Source: CAMEGH01 sp052103595
GTDB taxonomy: Bacteria; Patescibacteriota; Saccharimonadia; Saccharimonadales; Saccharimonadaceae
Length of the DNA: 64,000 bases
Assembly (NCBI GenBank): GCA_052103595.1
Contig: JBQEKC010000002.1
Location: 124,001 to 188,000, forward strand
Reading direction: 5' to 3'
Positions 26,801-34,674 of the stretch are shown one piece after another; the stretch's first letter is position 1; each line of letters opens with the position of its first letter. Position numbers and translations under genes: made by a program. The notes beneath the pieces were generated by a model. That model was not told the origin of the DNA, did no database searches, and saw only the letters and a list, made by a program, of their open reading frames with translations.

Positions 26801-27522
26801 ATTTATGGAACGGTGAAGACCCTATGAAAAAACGCTGCCGCCCACCACAATACGATATCTACAGCATCTTTCACCTTGATAAAGTAACCGAAGAAGGCAT
26901 GGAAGAAGACGACGAAGGTGAGGCCGACGCAGGGGGAAGTGACCTTGCACTCGGGAATGCTCAAGAAATGGCACAAAAACTCCTCGACAACGAAAATATC
27001 ATTCTTAATGATGAATCACGCGGGGCTATGCAAAAATTTGCCGATACTGGGGTTGCTATCAATGGCTGCGGTGAGCGCTTTGCTATCAATCCGCTTCTTT
27101 CGTGGATTATGGTAAAAAACGCAGAAAAATATAAAGTGACAGTAAACAACTTCGGCTTTACTGAAGACCGACACTTAGGGTGTGAGAGTGGAGGCTACCA
27201 GCACCCACGCGGTAACGCCGTTGACCTTAACTCTATTGAAGCGCTCGATGGCAGCGGTACAAGCAACCTTTCGTTTGGTGGGGGCGAGCTTGACGTTATC
27301 ACCAAATACACCGCCGATTGGATGAATGGCCTTGCCGAAAAAGAACCAACTCGCGGGCGAGTAGGGCAAATCGGCTGCGGTGGATTTAATATGCTATCGC
27401 ACCCAGACCGCAGTAAATGGGAAGGGCCGGATGGAAACCTTCACTTCAACGACAGCTGCAACCACCTTCATATCGAAGCTGCCGACAGGGTAGATATCTT
27501 AAAACCGCACCCGACATCGTAG
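23845..27522 (+). CDS. Large membrane protein with C-terminal M15-type D-Ala-D-Ala peptidase domain
   Basis: 1225 aa. The N-terminal ~100 residues are polar and cytoplasmic. A first helix is at about 112-135 (PILLIFITSGLFILAI), and a second hydrophobic zone at about 545-585 (VAAIVGSGGSAALVAGA...). The conserved mid-part has NQYSFLGSIAWKIAP and KRYEQCKDP. The last ~180 residues hold an M15/MepA-like zinc site: HPRGNAVDL supplies His and Asp, and NHLHIE supplies His-x-His. Such domains cut D-Ala-linked peptide cross-links in peptidoglycan. It lies 15 bp after virB4. It is paralogous to the protein at 31774 up to the catalytic domain, which differs. Confidence 0.75.
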   Translation: MPTGLAEREKEEQELNPGQQYEDNLTNFSGAANPNSPDMSGFENSFRNQTADPGQENANIQKAKDGEETAGKNDKSDDKKKGETTASSKTPGGNTRLGKALNFAKKSGPFAPILLIFITSGLFILAISSPGLAIVQISEALKTDLDDALSNTEARSGHIIRAKIKNKAVSKGCSGGSLFRCKYKSMSEKQMNKLRKAGYSFVPESPKKTISGRYQIEALTHKTASGKTEIVGPKEYLKKYNTDPEFRSKANTAYNPKWKNLRDSFAKNVFSKFKVDFKNKLSGRKGQMNKQLNDTVRTGGSTTANINKNRISTDGDTDDVAEDKRSKEDAAKKTLSEQRAGNGGLKSFLGGSLRGVNMLTGGQEGVCMVLKTSELASMASRILQFAQLMRYSSLFFTAADKVKLGEQTHEEMEFLGEKLLHSDMRDEVLNEEGATAGGQLLTELNPFESNDTTELEFQIGSKTNPDLGKNALDSAGIKTAMYGSPAQDKGGAENYKLSTRESQYIVGSSMGWSIDSLVAKMRNSSFGTLDKKTCAIYENPVVKAGGLLLSVAAIVGSGGSAALVAGAKASIQMVIISYVMSYINGKIADMLSGENLNSETKGVDAGNAWFSGAGATFGTAASSRGISPISTKGEIENMQSLKAASLDMEAKVARYEARSTPLDIMNQYSFLGSIAWKIAPADISGGSGLKAMALAPTQILSSVTKIFAPTAGAAMNTDIKRYEQCKDPTFVGAANDDPGVNLEYADIMCNIRYTNSPTDLNADPERVADWVVDAAQVDPESGEPVTDRNKMKELNEDRASSGQEVGTASTNEDPERNKSDQPLNAYPQSSQRAGDMTVAEVMRPDDDTLAYLGIPLNTPSEKIASYNPGSSTAQLAQATDLAKDKRYFPPPISSDSAALLENPEYDPEKDVRTYAHWFRYCRYDPNGGRSVPIGMLDTDNEDDSVFDSLGMDLGDKYVNDGRECLEANVCEAGQDPNGADWSTRVNLWNGEDPMKKRCRPPQYDIYSIFHLDKVTEEGMEEDDEGEADAGGSDLALGNAQEMAQKLLDNENIILNDESRGAMQKFADTGVAINGCGERFAINPLLSWIMVKNAEKYKVTVNNFGFTEDRHLGCESGGYQHPRGNAVDLNSIEALDGSGTSNLSFGGGELDVITKYTADWMNGLAEKEPTRGRVGQIGCGGFNMLSHPDRSKWEGPDGNLHFNDSCNHLHIEAADRVDILKPHPTS

Positions 27523-27530
27523 TCCAATAA

Positions 27531-27564
27531 CGATAAAACCACCCATTGATGGGTGGTTTTATCG
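27531..27564. terminator. Perfect palindromic bidirectional terminator
   Basis: A 16-bp perfect stem starting CGATAAAACCACCCAT with a 2-nt centre. The stem contains AAAA/TTTT, so it can end transcripts from both sides. It separates the M15 protein gene (+) from the lipoprotein gene (-). Confidence 0.75.
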
Positions 27565-27573
27565 TCTGTAGTT

Positions 27574-28146
27574 TTAATTGTCGTAACTTATGTCTTTTTC
27601 GAACTCAGTAGAGGCTCCTGCGCAAACCTTAAATTCATAAGGCTTACCATCCTTAGGTGGCTGTCCACCATTACCATACATGTAAGCTTTAACTACAATC
27701 CAGTCGTTTTCACTAATCGGAGTGAAATTATCTACTAGCTTTTTATAGCTTTCCCTAAACTCTTCCGCTCCGCTCTCTTCTGGTGTATAAAGAGTGCCGT
27801 TGAGGTCATCCACTCGCTCAAGCGCCTGACTTACAAGCGCGTCACTTGGATAATTATTCTCGTCGGTCTCGGCCATTTGATCAAGATCACTATCTACAGC
27901 GATCGAAGTACCTCGATCGTCAATCGCTTCATCTAGCTGCCAATTTTCTGAATGGCCTGCACAATACTTTCCATAAGGGACTTCATTGCTACTTCCGCCA
28001 CCAAGGTTACCAAGAGGGGATCCGCCCTTTTCGCCGCCCGCACAAGCAGTAACTGCAGAAACGGCCACAACGCCGCTCATTACCGCAATTGCGATTTTCT
28101 TTTTATTGTCTTTACCGTTATCGTACTTATTAACTGATTTTTCCAT
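27574..28146 (-). CDS. Putative lipoprotein of unknown function
   Basis: 190 aa. A charged N-terminus (Lys-rich, about 1-16) is followed by a hydrophobic stretch and the lipobox VTAC near residue 35, so it should be a lipid-anchored exported protein. The mature part is acidic, begins with a Gly/Ser linker (GGSPLGNLGGGSSNE) and has two further Cys. No known domain was recognised. GGGAGAG lies 5-6 bp before the ATG. It is the only gene running against the secretion/hydrolase block, with its own promoter and terminator, so it may be expressed separately. Confidence 0.7.
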   Translation of the reverse strand: MEKSVNKYDNGKDNKKKIAIAVMSGVVAVSAVTACAGGEKGGSPLGNLGGGSSNEVPYGKYCAGHSENWQLDEAIDDRGTSIAVDSDLDQMAETDENNYPSDALVSQALERVDDLNGTLYTPEESGAEEFRESYKKLVDNFTPISENDWIVVKAYMYGNGGQPPKDGKPYEFKVCAGASTEFEKDISYDN

Positions 28147-28175
28147 TTCACTCTCCCATGGATTAAATAGTTACC

Positions 28176-28207
28176 ATTATACTACCACTCTTTGCTAGAA
28201 ATGTCAA
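28176..28207 (-). promoter_or_regulatory. Promoter of the lipoprotein gene
   Basis: On the reverse strand TTGACA (28202-28207) and TATAAT (28176-28181) are both perfect but 20 bp apart, which is long. A TAGTAT three bases upstream of the TATAAT gives a 17-bp spacer. Confidence 0.45.
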
Positions 28208-28231
28208 TAGTTATGTTTTTGTCGATACGAC

Positions 28232-28240
28232 TGCTATAAT
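28232..28240 (+). promoter_or_regulatory. Extended -10 promoter of the hydrolase operon
   Basis: TGC-TATAAT. The main start (28288) is 47 bp downstream, but an ATG at 28250 stands just 9 bp after the box and opens an 8-codon frame. Confidence 0.55.
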
Positions 28241-28249
28241 GAAAAGCAT

Positions 28250-28276
28250 ATGCTTAGGTGTTGGAAAGCCAGATAA
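28250..28276 (+). other. Possible 8-codon leader peptide
   Basis: ATG at 28250 encodes MLRCWKAR and then TAA at 28274-28276. It sits at the spacing where this genome's leaderless starts occur and ends 11 bp before the hydrolase start at 28288. It may be chance, or a translated leader coupling ribosomes to the next gene. Confidence 0.25.
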
Positions 28277-28287
28277 AAAGAGACGCC

Positions 28288-30204
28288 ATGAACTGGAAGA
28301 AAGTCTTTACGTATTTTGTAACTGCCGTGATCGTTGGCAGTTATGTCACAGGGAGCGCTTCGGTATTTGCTCAGCCAAATAACGGCTACCGAGGGGAACA
28401 AGAAGAGGCCCGCCAAAAGGCAGAATTCTATAGCACGTCGTGCACAGATGGATCTGGCGGAAGTGATGACGATTCAAGCTCTAGCAGCTCAGGTGATTCT
28501 GGCGGCGGCGGAGTGCCATCGGGGGATGTAAAAGCGTATCTTGATAAGTACGGAGAAGATATTTACAAAATGTCGCTTCGTTATAATTTGCCATATGTAG
28601 CGATTCTTGCGCAATCAGCGCTTGAATCAGGGTGGGGCGAATCAAAACTCACAACAGAGGGGCATAATTTCTTTGGTATTAAGGATTATCCTGCATGGGA
28701 CGGAGATGTCATCGTAATGAATACCCGCGAAGAAGTCGGGGGAGCTAGCGTCTACGAAGATGCCAAATTTGTTAAATATAATTCAGACCTAGAAGGCTTT
28801 GAAGGATATGGCGAATTTATCTATCGCAATGATATCTACCGAGCCGCCTGGACAAAACAAAACGATCCAAAGGGGTATATTACCGAATTAAAAAATGCAG
28901 GCTACGCCACTGATAGTAGCTACATCGAGCATAACAGCCGATTGATCGATCAGTTTGAAGCAGAAATTAAATCACGCAACGACTCAAAACTTCCACCGTC
29001 TGACAAAGTAAAATTTGATGAAAGTAAATTTGCACCAATTGTAAAAGAACGTCTTGCAGGACAAGAGCCGAGCGGCGAAACGAGCACTGCAGGTGGAGAT
29101 GCGTCAGAAGACGGTGAAGCAGGAACTTGCTGCGTCACTGAAAAAACCGAAATCAGTGGGAGCGACAACAAGGCTAAAGCGATGAGCTATCTTACTGGGA
29201 AAGGACTTACTGGCGCCCAAGCAGCAGGTATTGTTGGTAACCTTATGCAGGAGAGCGGCCCAGATCTCGACACAAAAGCGACGAATGGTACTCACACAGG
29301 CATCGCGCAATGGGATAATGGTGGACGTTTTGCAAACCTTCAAAAATATGCCACTTCAAAAAACAAAGATCCGTTCGCTATCGAGACACAGCTTGAATTT
29401 ATTGGGGTTGAACTTGGTATCGAAGGGAGCAGCTCTGATGCAGGGCACGCCGCAGAAAAGGGATCGTATGACGCCTTAAAAGCTGTTTCTGGTAATGACG
29501 AAAACGCTGTAAAAGAATCTGCTGCTATCTTTGTAACAAAGTTCGAACGCTCAGGTGAGGGGCCAGGGCATCCAGGGTTTGAAAATCGGCTAAAGTACGG
29601 TGTCGAAGTATTTAATGAATACGGCGGAAGTTCAAGCTTTAAGCCGGCCACGACAAGCGGCGGCACCTGCGGTGGTGACGGAAGTGAAGGGTCGGGCGAT
29701 TTTGTCTACTACAGCCAGAATGACCCAAAATGGAATAAAGGCGGACACCCGACAGCATCCATTGCGCCATCCGGGTGTGGTCCAACCTCTATCGCTATGA
29801 TTGTTGCAACCGAGAAGGATAAAAATATCACCCCTGTTGAAACGACTATCCTTCTTGACGAGAAGGGGACGTGGACAAGCGGTAGTGGTATGGGATGGAC
29901 TTCGCCAGACGTTGCCGCGAAGGAATATGGTATGACCTCTCAAGACCTAGGTAGCGACATCGGAAAAGTCACTGCAAAACTAAAAGAAGGTCACATGGTT
30001 ATCCTTTCTGGGACTGGATCAGGCGCTTTTACATCGGGTGGACACATCGTCGTAGCACGGGAGCTCTCAGCTGACGGAAAAATTGTCGTTGCTAACCCAG
30101 CACCAGGTCTTGCGCTCGATAAAGAAAAACCCGAATACTCGGCTTATAGTGAACAGGAATTAACTGGTTTTGGCTATGCGCACGCATGGTCAATGGAGAA
30201 ATAA
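28288..30204 (+). CDS. Secreted peptidoglycan hydrolase: glucosaminidase + tail-lysozyme-like + C39-like peptidase
   Basis: 638 aa from ATG 28288, chosen because it gives a clean signal peptide (about 1-28, ASVFAQ); an in-frame GTG at 28258 is possible. After a Ser/Asp/Gly linker, three catalytic modules follow. The first is FlgJ-like glucosaminidase (about 75-225: AILAQSALESGWGESKL, NFFGIKDYPAW). The second is phage-tail-lysozyme-like (about 285-430: GLTGAQAAGIVGNLMQESG, GIAQWD). The third is a C39/papain-like peptidase (about 470-638: YYSQNDPKW, CGPTSIAMI with the nucleophile Cys, GGHIVVARE with the His). Together they could cut glycan and peptide bonds of a cell wall. It heads a four-gene run. 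Confidence 0.85.
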   Translation: MNWKKVFTYFVTAVIVGSYVTGSASVFAQPNNGYRGEQEEARQKAEFYSTSCTDGSGGSDDDSSSSSSGDSGGGGVPSGDVKAYLDKYGEDIYKMSLRYNLPYVAILAQSALESGWGESKLTTEGHNFFGIKDYPAWDGDVIVMNTREEVGGASVYEDAKFVKYNSDLEGFEGYGEFIYRNDIYRAAWTKQNDPKGYITELKNAGYATDSSYIEHNSRLIDQFEAEIKSRNDSKLPPSDKVKFDESKFAPIVKERLAGQEPSGETSTAGGDASEDGEAGTCCVTEKTEISGSDNKAKAMSYLTGKGLTGAQAAGIVGNLMQESGPDLDTKATNGTHTGIAQWDNGGRFANLQKYATSKNKDPFAIETQLEFIGVELGIEGSSSDAGHAAEKGSYDALKAVSGNDENAVKESAAIFVTKFERSGEGPGHPGFENRLKYGVEVFNEYGGSSSFKPATTSGGTCGGDGSEGSGDFVYYSQNDPKWNKGGHPTASIAPSGCGPTSIAMIVATEKDKNITPVETTILLDEKGTWTSGSGMGWTSPDVAAKEYGMTSQDLGSDIGKVTAKLKEGHMVILSGTGSGAFTSGGHIVVARELSADGKIVVANPAPGLALDKEKPEYSAYSEQELTGFGYAHAWSMEK

Positions 30205-30205
30205 T

Positions 30206-30724
30206 ATGGATAAAAAAACAATTACCTCATTTATCATCGCCACTCTCGCTCTTATACTAACTCTCTCGGCAGGCGTCATGCTTTATAGATCCATCTTCAT
30301 GCCTCAAGTCCGATCAGACGTTACAACAGACGATATGACTGGACAGCAGTACGTCGACAACGGACATACTGAAGAAGAGCTTCGCGATAAAGGCGGCGTG
30401 AGCCTCACTTCAGATCAAGCTATTTTTGATAGAGGTCTTACCACGAAAGAGTACCCCGTCGTACGCGAAGCGTTAACGGAATATATCAATAGTGAACTTC
30501 ATGGAAGATACCAATCTGCTGCCATAAATGGTAATTCTACAAATTACGATAATGAAAATAATACCTTCACCTTTAGTGTGCGCCTCGGTGATCCATCATC
30601 AGGCGTATACGTTGATATGTCTGTCGCCCGAGTTCGATATAATATACTTTCTATATCGATATTTGATAGTAACAAGAACCGTGTCTACTACAACGATACT
30701 ATGAAGATTAACAAGAGGCTATAA
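30206..30724 (+). CDS. Small single-pass membrane protein, unknown
   Basis: 172 aa from ATG 30206, which follows GGAG at 7 bp and lies 1 bp after the hydrolase stop. One N-terminal helix (about 7-30) is followed by an extracytoplasmic domain of ~140 residues with no recognised family. It has no obvious counterpart in the second hydrolase cassette (34671-37763). Its position in a tight run (2 bp before the next gene) suggests a partner of the hydrolase. Confidence 0.65.
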   Translation: MDKKTITSFIIATLALILTLSAGVMLYRSIFMPQVRSDVTTDDMTGQQYVDNGHTEEELRDKGGVSLTSDQAIFDRGLTTKEYPVVREALTEYINSELHGRYQSAAINGNSTNYDNENNTFTFSVRLGDPSSGVYVDMSVARVRYNILSISIFDSNKNRVYYNDTMKINKRL

Positions 30725-30726
30725 TA

Positions 30727-31125
30727 ATGGACGTAGAAAAACTTCAACAATTACTTTCAACACGAAAAGTGCGAATCGGAGCGCTACTCATCAGTATCGT
30801 TTCGATCATCATTATTGCTGCTATTACATTTCTTGACACCGAACGAGACCAGAATGTCGAGCGCAGTCAACAAGCATATCAAGAGCGCATTGAGAAAAAC
30901 CCCATCCTCAGTAAACTGCCGTATAAAAATACTTTTTTCAGCGTAGAGCCACGTAATGAAGGTGGTGAAATAGTACTCTACGTTTTTAGTTCTATTCCAT
31001 ATCAACGCTCACAAGCCGTGAAAACAATTAACCAGCTCGAACAAAATGCCAGTTCAAAGTACAGGATCGTATTCTATAACTTCAAAAATCCACTCACTAC
31101 AGATACAGGAGTAAGCAATGAATAA
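30727..31125 (+). CDS. Small single-pass membrane protein, paralog of the 36487 protein C-terminus
   Basis: 132 aa with one helix (about 16-35). The outer part has NPILSKLPYKNTFFSVEP...VLYVFSSIPYQRS...YRIVFYNFKNPL. This matches the end of the protein at 36487 (FPIVSSLPLQDPYFTIS...TDYRFEFIGFTNPL), so they share a domain. It lacks the PEGA-like segment of that protein. It overlaps the next gene by 8 bp. Function unknown. Confidence 0.65.
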   Translation: MDVEKLQQLLSTRKVRIGALLISIVSIIIIAAITFLDTERDQNVERSQQAYQERIEKNPILSKLPYKNTFFSVEPRNEGGEIVLYVFSSIPYQRSQAVKTINQLEQNASSKYRIVFYNFKNPLTTDTGVSNE

Positions 31126-31726
31126 AAAAATTATCTACATCCTACTCGGATTCCTACTTCTACTTGCCGCTATTATTGGGTCAATTGTGGCTTATTATCA
31201 GCAGACACATCAATACTTAACACTCAACTTTACTCCAATTGAAAACAGTACTATTACCCTACAAAAAGAAGGTGAACCGGCGGGAATTGTGGCACCAGGT
31301 GAGCGAAACTACCTACCGAAAGGGGATTATATCGTAGCTGTTACCGGTGAAAACATTCAAAAACAAACTATGTATATTGAGCTGCAAGAAGGCGAGATGG
31401 AACTCTCTGTTCCCGTTACTCTCTCGAAAGAAACGTTGACAGGAATATATAAAGAAGAGGAAGCAAACATTACGTATGATGTATTAGAACAATACCCAAG
31501 CGCAGCAAACCTTTACGACGTTCATGCCTCTGTCCAAAAAGATGGCACCTGGGCTGCAATCACCTTAACGGCAAAAAACAAAGGATCAAACAGCGATACA
31601 CTCTCGCTTATCGCTAAAAAAGAGTCTGACAGTTGGCAGATGATGACAAAGCCGGCAATCACACTCTCGAAAGCAGAGTACCCAGATATCCCGCAAGAAG
31701 TACTCGACAGCCTCATTCCACAGTAG
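31118..31726 (+). CDS. Membrane-anchored protein, paralog of the 37143 protein
   Basis: 202 aa with one N-terminal helix (about 5-28) and an extracytoplasmic region. The region has a beta-rich first part (NSTITLQKEGEPAGIVAPGERNYLPKGDYIVAVTG, PEGA-like in pattern) and a second part with YPSAANLYDVHASVQKDGTWAAITL and DTLSLIAKKESDSWQMM. The order and the second part match the protein at 37143 (YPRLSQLYRISGSAL, DSLRVLMKKEDDTWRVM). Function unknown; last gene of the first cassette. Confidence 0.65.
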   Translation: MNKKIIYILLGFLLLLAAIIGSIVAYYQQTHQYLTLNFTPIENSTITLQKEGEPAGIVAPGERNYLPKGDYIVAVTGENIQKQTMYIELQEGEMELSVPVTLSKETLTGIYKEEEANITYDVLEQYPSAANLYDVHASVQKDGTWAAITLTAKNKGSNSDTLSLIAKKESDSWQMMTKPAITLSKAEYPDIPQEVLDSLIPQ

Positions 31727-31756
31727 TAAGGTCTTTATTATTTTTAGTTATTATTG

Positions 31757-31762
31757 TATAGT
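31757..31762 (+). promoter_or_regulatory. -10 box of the second hydrolase cassette
   Basis: TATAGT, 11 bp before the ATG at 31774, with a TG just upstream. No Shine-Dalgarno, so probably leaderless. Confidence 0.45.
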
Positions 31763-31773
31763 ATTACTCATAC

Positions 31774-34674
31774 ATGAGTAATTGGGATCCATCACCTCAA
31801 AAACCCAATAAAAACCGAGCTTCTGCTGCGGCTTTGCTTTCGCGACGAGAAGGTGCCGCAAGCCAAAACACTACTGATGCCAGCTCAGTTGCCGACAAAG
31901 AGCAAACCTCCGCCATAACGCCGTCAATGCCACCAACCACACCAAACGCCATGCAAAAAAAAGTATTGCAATGGGCGTCAAAAAAATCAACGCGAAAAAC
32001 TGTACTGCCAATCATTATCGTCTTCGTTATTTTATTTGGGGGTGGGGGATTTTTAGCAACTATTTTTGGCCCAGGCATCCCGCTCATGCAATTTGTCGAA
32101 ACACTCACAAAAGACACAAATAGCGCCCTTGCGGGGATGGATAAAACAAACGCGCAGCTCTGGCGCACAAAACTAACGCAAACGACCGCCGGCAGCTGCG
32201 GGGCGGTGAAAATTGCCTGTCGGTTCAAAACCGTCAACATCGAAAAAGCAGAATCCGCTTATAAAGATACCGGTATCACCCTTGAATTTGACCGTGATAA
32301 AGGGTTCGGCGATGGTCGCGGAAAGATTAAGAAAATGACATATGTCAATCCACGCGACGCATCCGACACAATTACTATTTCGAACGCCGATGAGTACACT
32401 AAAGCCATGCGTCAACACGTCAATTTTCGCACTGCCGCTATAAACGCTAAAAATCCGCAGTTTCACACACTTAAAAACGCTGCGGCGATGCGTTTTTTGG
32501 GTAGTATTAAATCAAGTTACGCTAAAAAATTAACCGGCACCACAACAAAAGATCTTGATAGCGATGTCGAAGCAGCTGCTAGCGGAAAAACACCGCTCCG
32601 TACGCCAATACTCACTGCACAAAAGGACGAAGACGGCAACGACACGGGGAAATTTGTTGATGAAGACGGCAAAGAATACACTCAAGAAGAAGCTAATCAC
32701 CTTAACGAAACCGAACAGCGTATCTCAAAGGCGCCAAAAGCCACCGCGGTCGTTGATAATATTGCGAAAGGTGTAATGGTGACGGGCATCGCCGATACCG
32801 CTTGTACGGTATACGGTACGAGCCGTGCAGTCAGTTTCGCCGCTAAAACTATCATGGCTGCTGAGCTTGCCCGCTATGCGATGATTTGGCTCAATGCGGA
32901 AAGCGCTATGCGCGCCGGCGATGCCTCGCCAGAACAAGTTGAATACGTTGGTAAAAAACTTACTGAAACCGACATGCGAAAGCAAGTAGTTGATGAATCA
33001 AGACTCGACGAAACACCACAAGGTCAGCCCCTTCCTATGGTTGATAACCCTAACTATAAAAAATCGGGTCTCGATGCCGCCTTTTACAAGCAATCAGCCT
33101 ACCAAGATACGCCAAATATCGATTTAGCTGCTCAGCGCTTTATGATTGGCGGCGGCCTAGTTGGTACACTCGATAGTGTCAATCGTGCGATTGCCCAAGC
33201 GATCGGCGCCAGCAGCCCGCGTGAAGTGACACAGCGCTGCGGTATTGTACAAAACCCTGTTGTACGAGGCGGATCGCTCGTGGTCGGTGTCCTTGCGGGG
33301 CTTGGTTCATTTGGTATGTCGACGGCATTTTCTGTCGCTGGATCAGCCGCACTGGGGTTTGCACTGCCGTATTTGGTCGCGCAACTGGCCGACATTGTCG
33401 CAGGACGCGTAACTGGCCCGGAGCTGACTGGTGTTGATATGGCTAACGCCACAGCAGTTGGAACCTCCGTCTTTATGAACGGTGTTGCCAGAGAACAAGG
33501 TATGATCCCACTCCCTGCGGACGAAATGGCAGAATATCAAAACGAAAACCGTCAAGTGGAAGTTGCCTACGAAAGCGACAAACAGCTTGCTGCTCAAAAA
33601 ACACCGTTCGATGTTACAAACCAGTATTCTTTCCTTGGTTCACTGGCACGTACGGCACTACCAATTCAACAAACAGTACAAAAGAAGGATGGCGGCGCTT
33701 TACTTGGATTGCTCCCGCAAGTCTTCTCTTTGTCGGCTTCGGCACTATCACCGCAAAAGACTTCTGCAATCGTCTCCCGACAAGTTGACGTTTCTCGCTA
33801 TCAGCAGTGTCCTGATGAAACCTATCGAGAAATGAATATGGCTGCCGACAGTAGCTGCTCGTTATTGTTTGGCCTACCAAAAGAAGCTATGGAAGCAGAT
33901 CCAGTCGAAGTTGCCGAATGGATGGCTGCTAATAACGAGATCGACCCGGAATCTGAAACAGGCGAAGCAAAAGACAATGATAACGACTGGAACTACAAAA
34001 AATTTATTGAGAATTGCATCGATCAACAACCGGGTGCACACGAAGATCTTGAAGCGAGCCCTGATAACGGCTACGCCTGTGTTGATCCAAAAAACCGTGA
34101 AAAAAACTGGCATTATGCAAAGTTTACTGTCAGTAAAAACTGGAACGACGTACTTGACGGTGACGTTCCAGGGCTTAACGGTGGTAGTGCTACAGATTTT
34201 AGCAGCGGAGAAGTGGGCGAAGTAAATGCTGAGGGTTGGGCTTACCCAACAACAAAAGAAGCGGAAACGACCAGCCCATTTGGCCCAAGAGGAGGACTCC
34301 CTCATAATGGAACTGACCTTGCACAACCGGGCGGCGCTCTAGGTAAGCCCATATTTGCAGCACGTGACGGCGAAGTAATAGCGGCTGGCCCCGCCGATGG
34401 ATTTGGTCAATGGATTGTTATAAGACATGATGTTGACGGAAAGCGCTACGACACCGTTTACGGCCATATGTACCCAGACGGTGTTTTCGTAAAGCAGGGA
34501 GATACCGTAAAAGCGGGCCAAGAAATTGCAAAAATTGGCAGCAACGGACAAAGCACAGGACCTCATCTTCATTTCGAAGTCTGGTCTGATGGTCACAGCA
34601 GTCTTGGCGGCAGCGGAAAGCCAATCGATGCGGCAGACATACTACAGAATGCGCGAGGCGGAGGAGTGTCATGA
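31774..34674 (+). CDS. Large membrane protein with C-terminal M23 (LytM-type) endopeptidase domain
   Basis: 966 aa, paralogous to the 23845 protein. It has a polar N-terminus (~75 residues), a helix at about 78-102, a region with a Cys pair (SCGAVKIAC), a second hydrophobic zone (about 490-540) and the shared signature NQYSFLGSLARTALP...SRYQQCPDE. The last ~120 residues are an M23 domain: HNGTDLAQPGG supplies His and Asp, GHMYPDG follows, and HLHFE supplies His-x-His. M23 enzymes cut peptidoglycan peptide cross-links. Its stop overlaps the next start by 4 bp. The swapped catalytic end compared with 23845 is notable. Confidence 0.82.
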   Translation: MSNWDPSPQKPNKNRASAAALLSRREGAASQNTTDASSVADKEQTSAITPSMPPTTPNAMQKKVLQWASKKSTRKTVLPIIIVFVILFGGGGFLATIFGPGIPLMQFVETLTKDTNSALAGMDKTNAQLWRTKLTQTTAGSCGAVKIACRFKTVNIEKAESAYKDTGITLEFDRDKGFGDGRGKIKKMTYVNPRDASDTITISNADEYTKAMRQHVNFRTAAINAKNPQFHTLKNAAAMRFLGSIKSSYAKKLTGTTTKDLDSDVEAAASGKTPLRTPILTAQKDEDGNDTGKFVDEDGKEYTQEEANHLNETEQRISKAPKATAVVDNIAKGVMVTGIADTACTVYGTSRAVSFAAKTIMAAELARYAMIWLNAESAMRAGDASPEQVEYVGKKLTETDMRKQVVDESRLDETPQGQPLPMVDNPNYKKSGLDAAFYKQSAYQDTPNIDLAAQRFMIGGGLVGTLDSVNRAIAQAIGASSPREVTQRCGIVQNPVVRGGSLVVGVLAGLGSFGMSTAFSVAGSAALGFALPYLVAQLADIVAGRVTGPELTGVDMANATAVGTSVFMNGVAREQGMIPLPADEMAEYQNENRQVEVAYESDKQLAAQKTPFDVTNQYSFLGSLARTALPIQQTVQKKDGGALLGLLPQVFSLSASALSPQKTSAIVSRQVDVSRYQQCPDETYREMNMAADSSCSLLFGLPKEAMEADPVEVAEWMAANNEIDPESETGEAKDNDNDWNYKKFIENCIDQQPGAHEDLEASPDNGYACVDPKNREKNWHYAKFTVSKNWNDVLDGDVPGLNGGSATDFSSGEVGEVNAEGWAYPTTKEAETTSPFGPRGGLPHNGTDLAQPGGALGKPIFAARDGEVIAAGPADGFGQWIVIRHDVDGKRYDTVYGHMYPDGVFVKQGDTVKAGQEIAKIGSNGQSTGPHLHFEVWSDGHSSLGGSGKPIDAADILQNARGGGVS

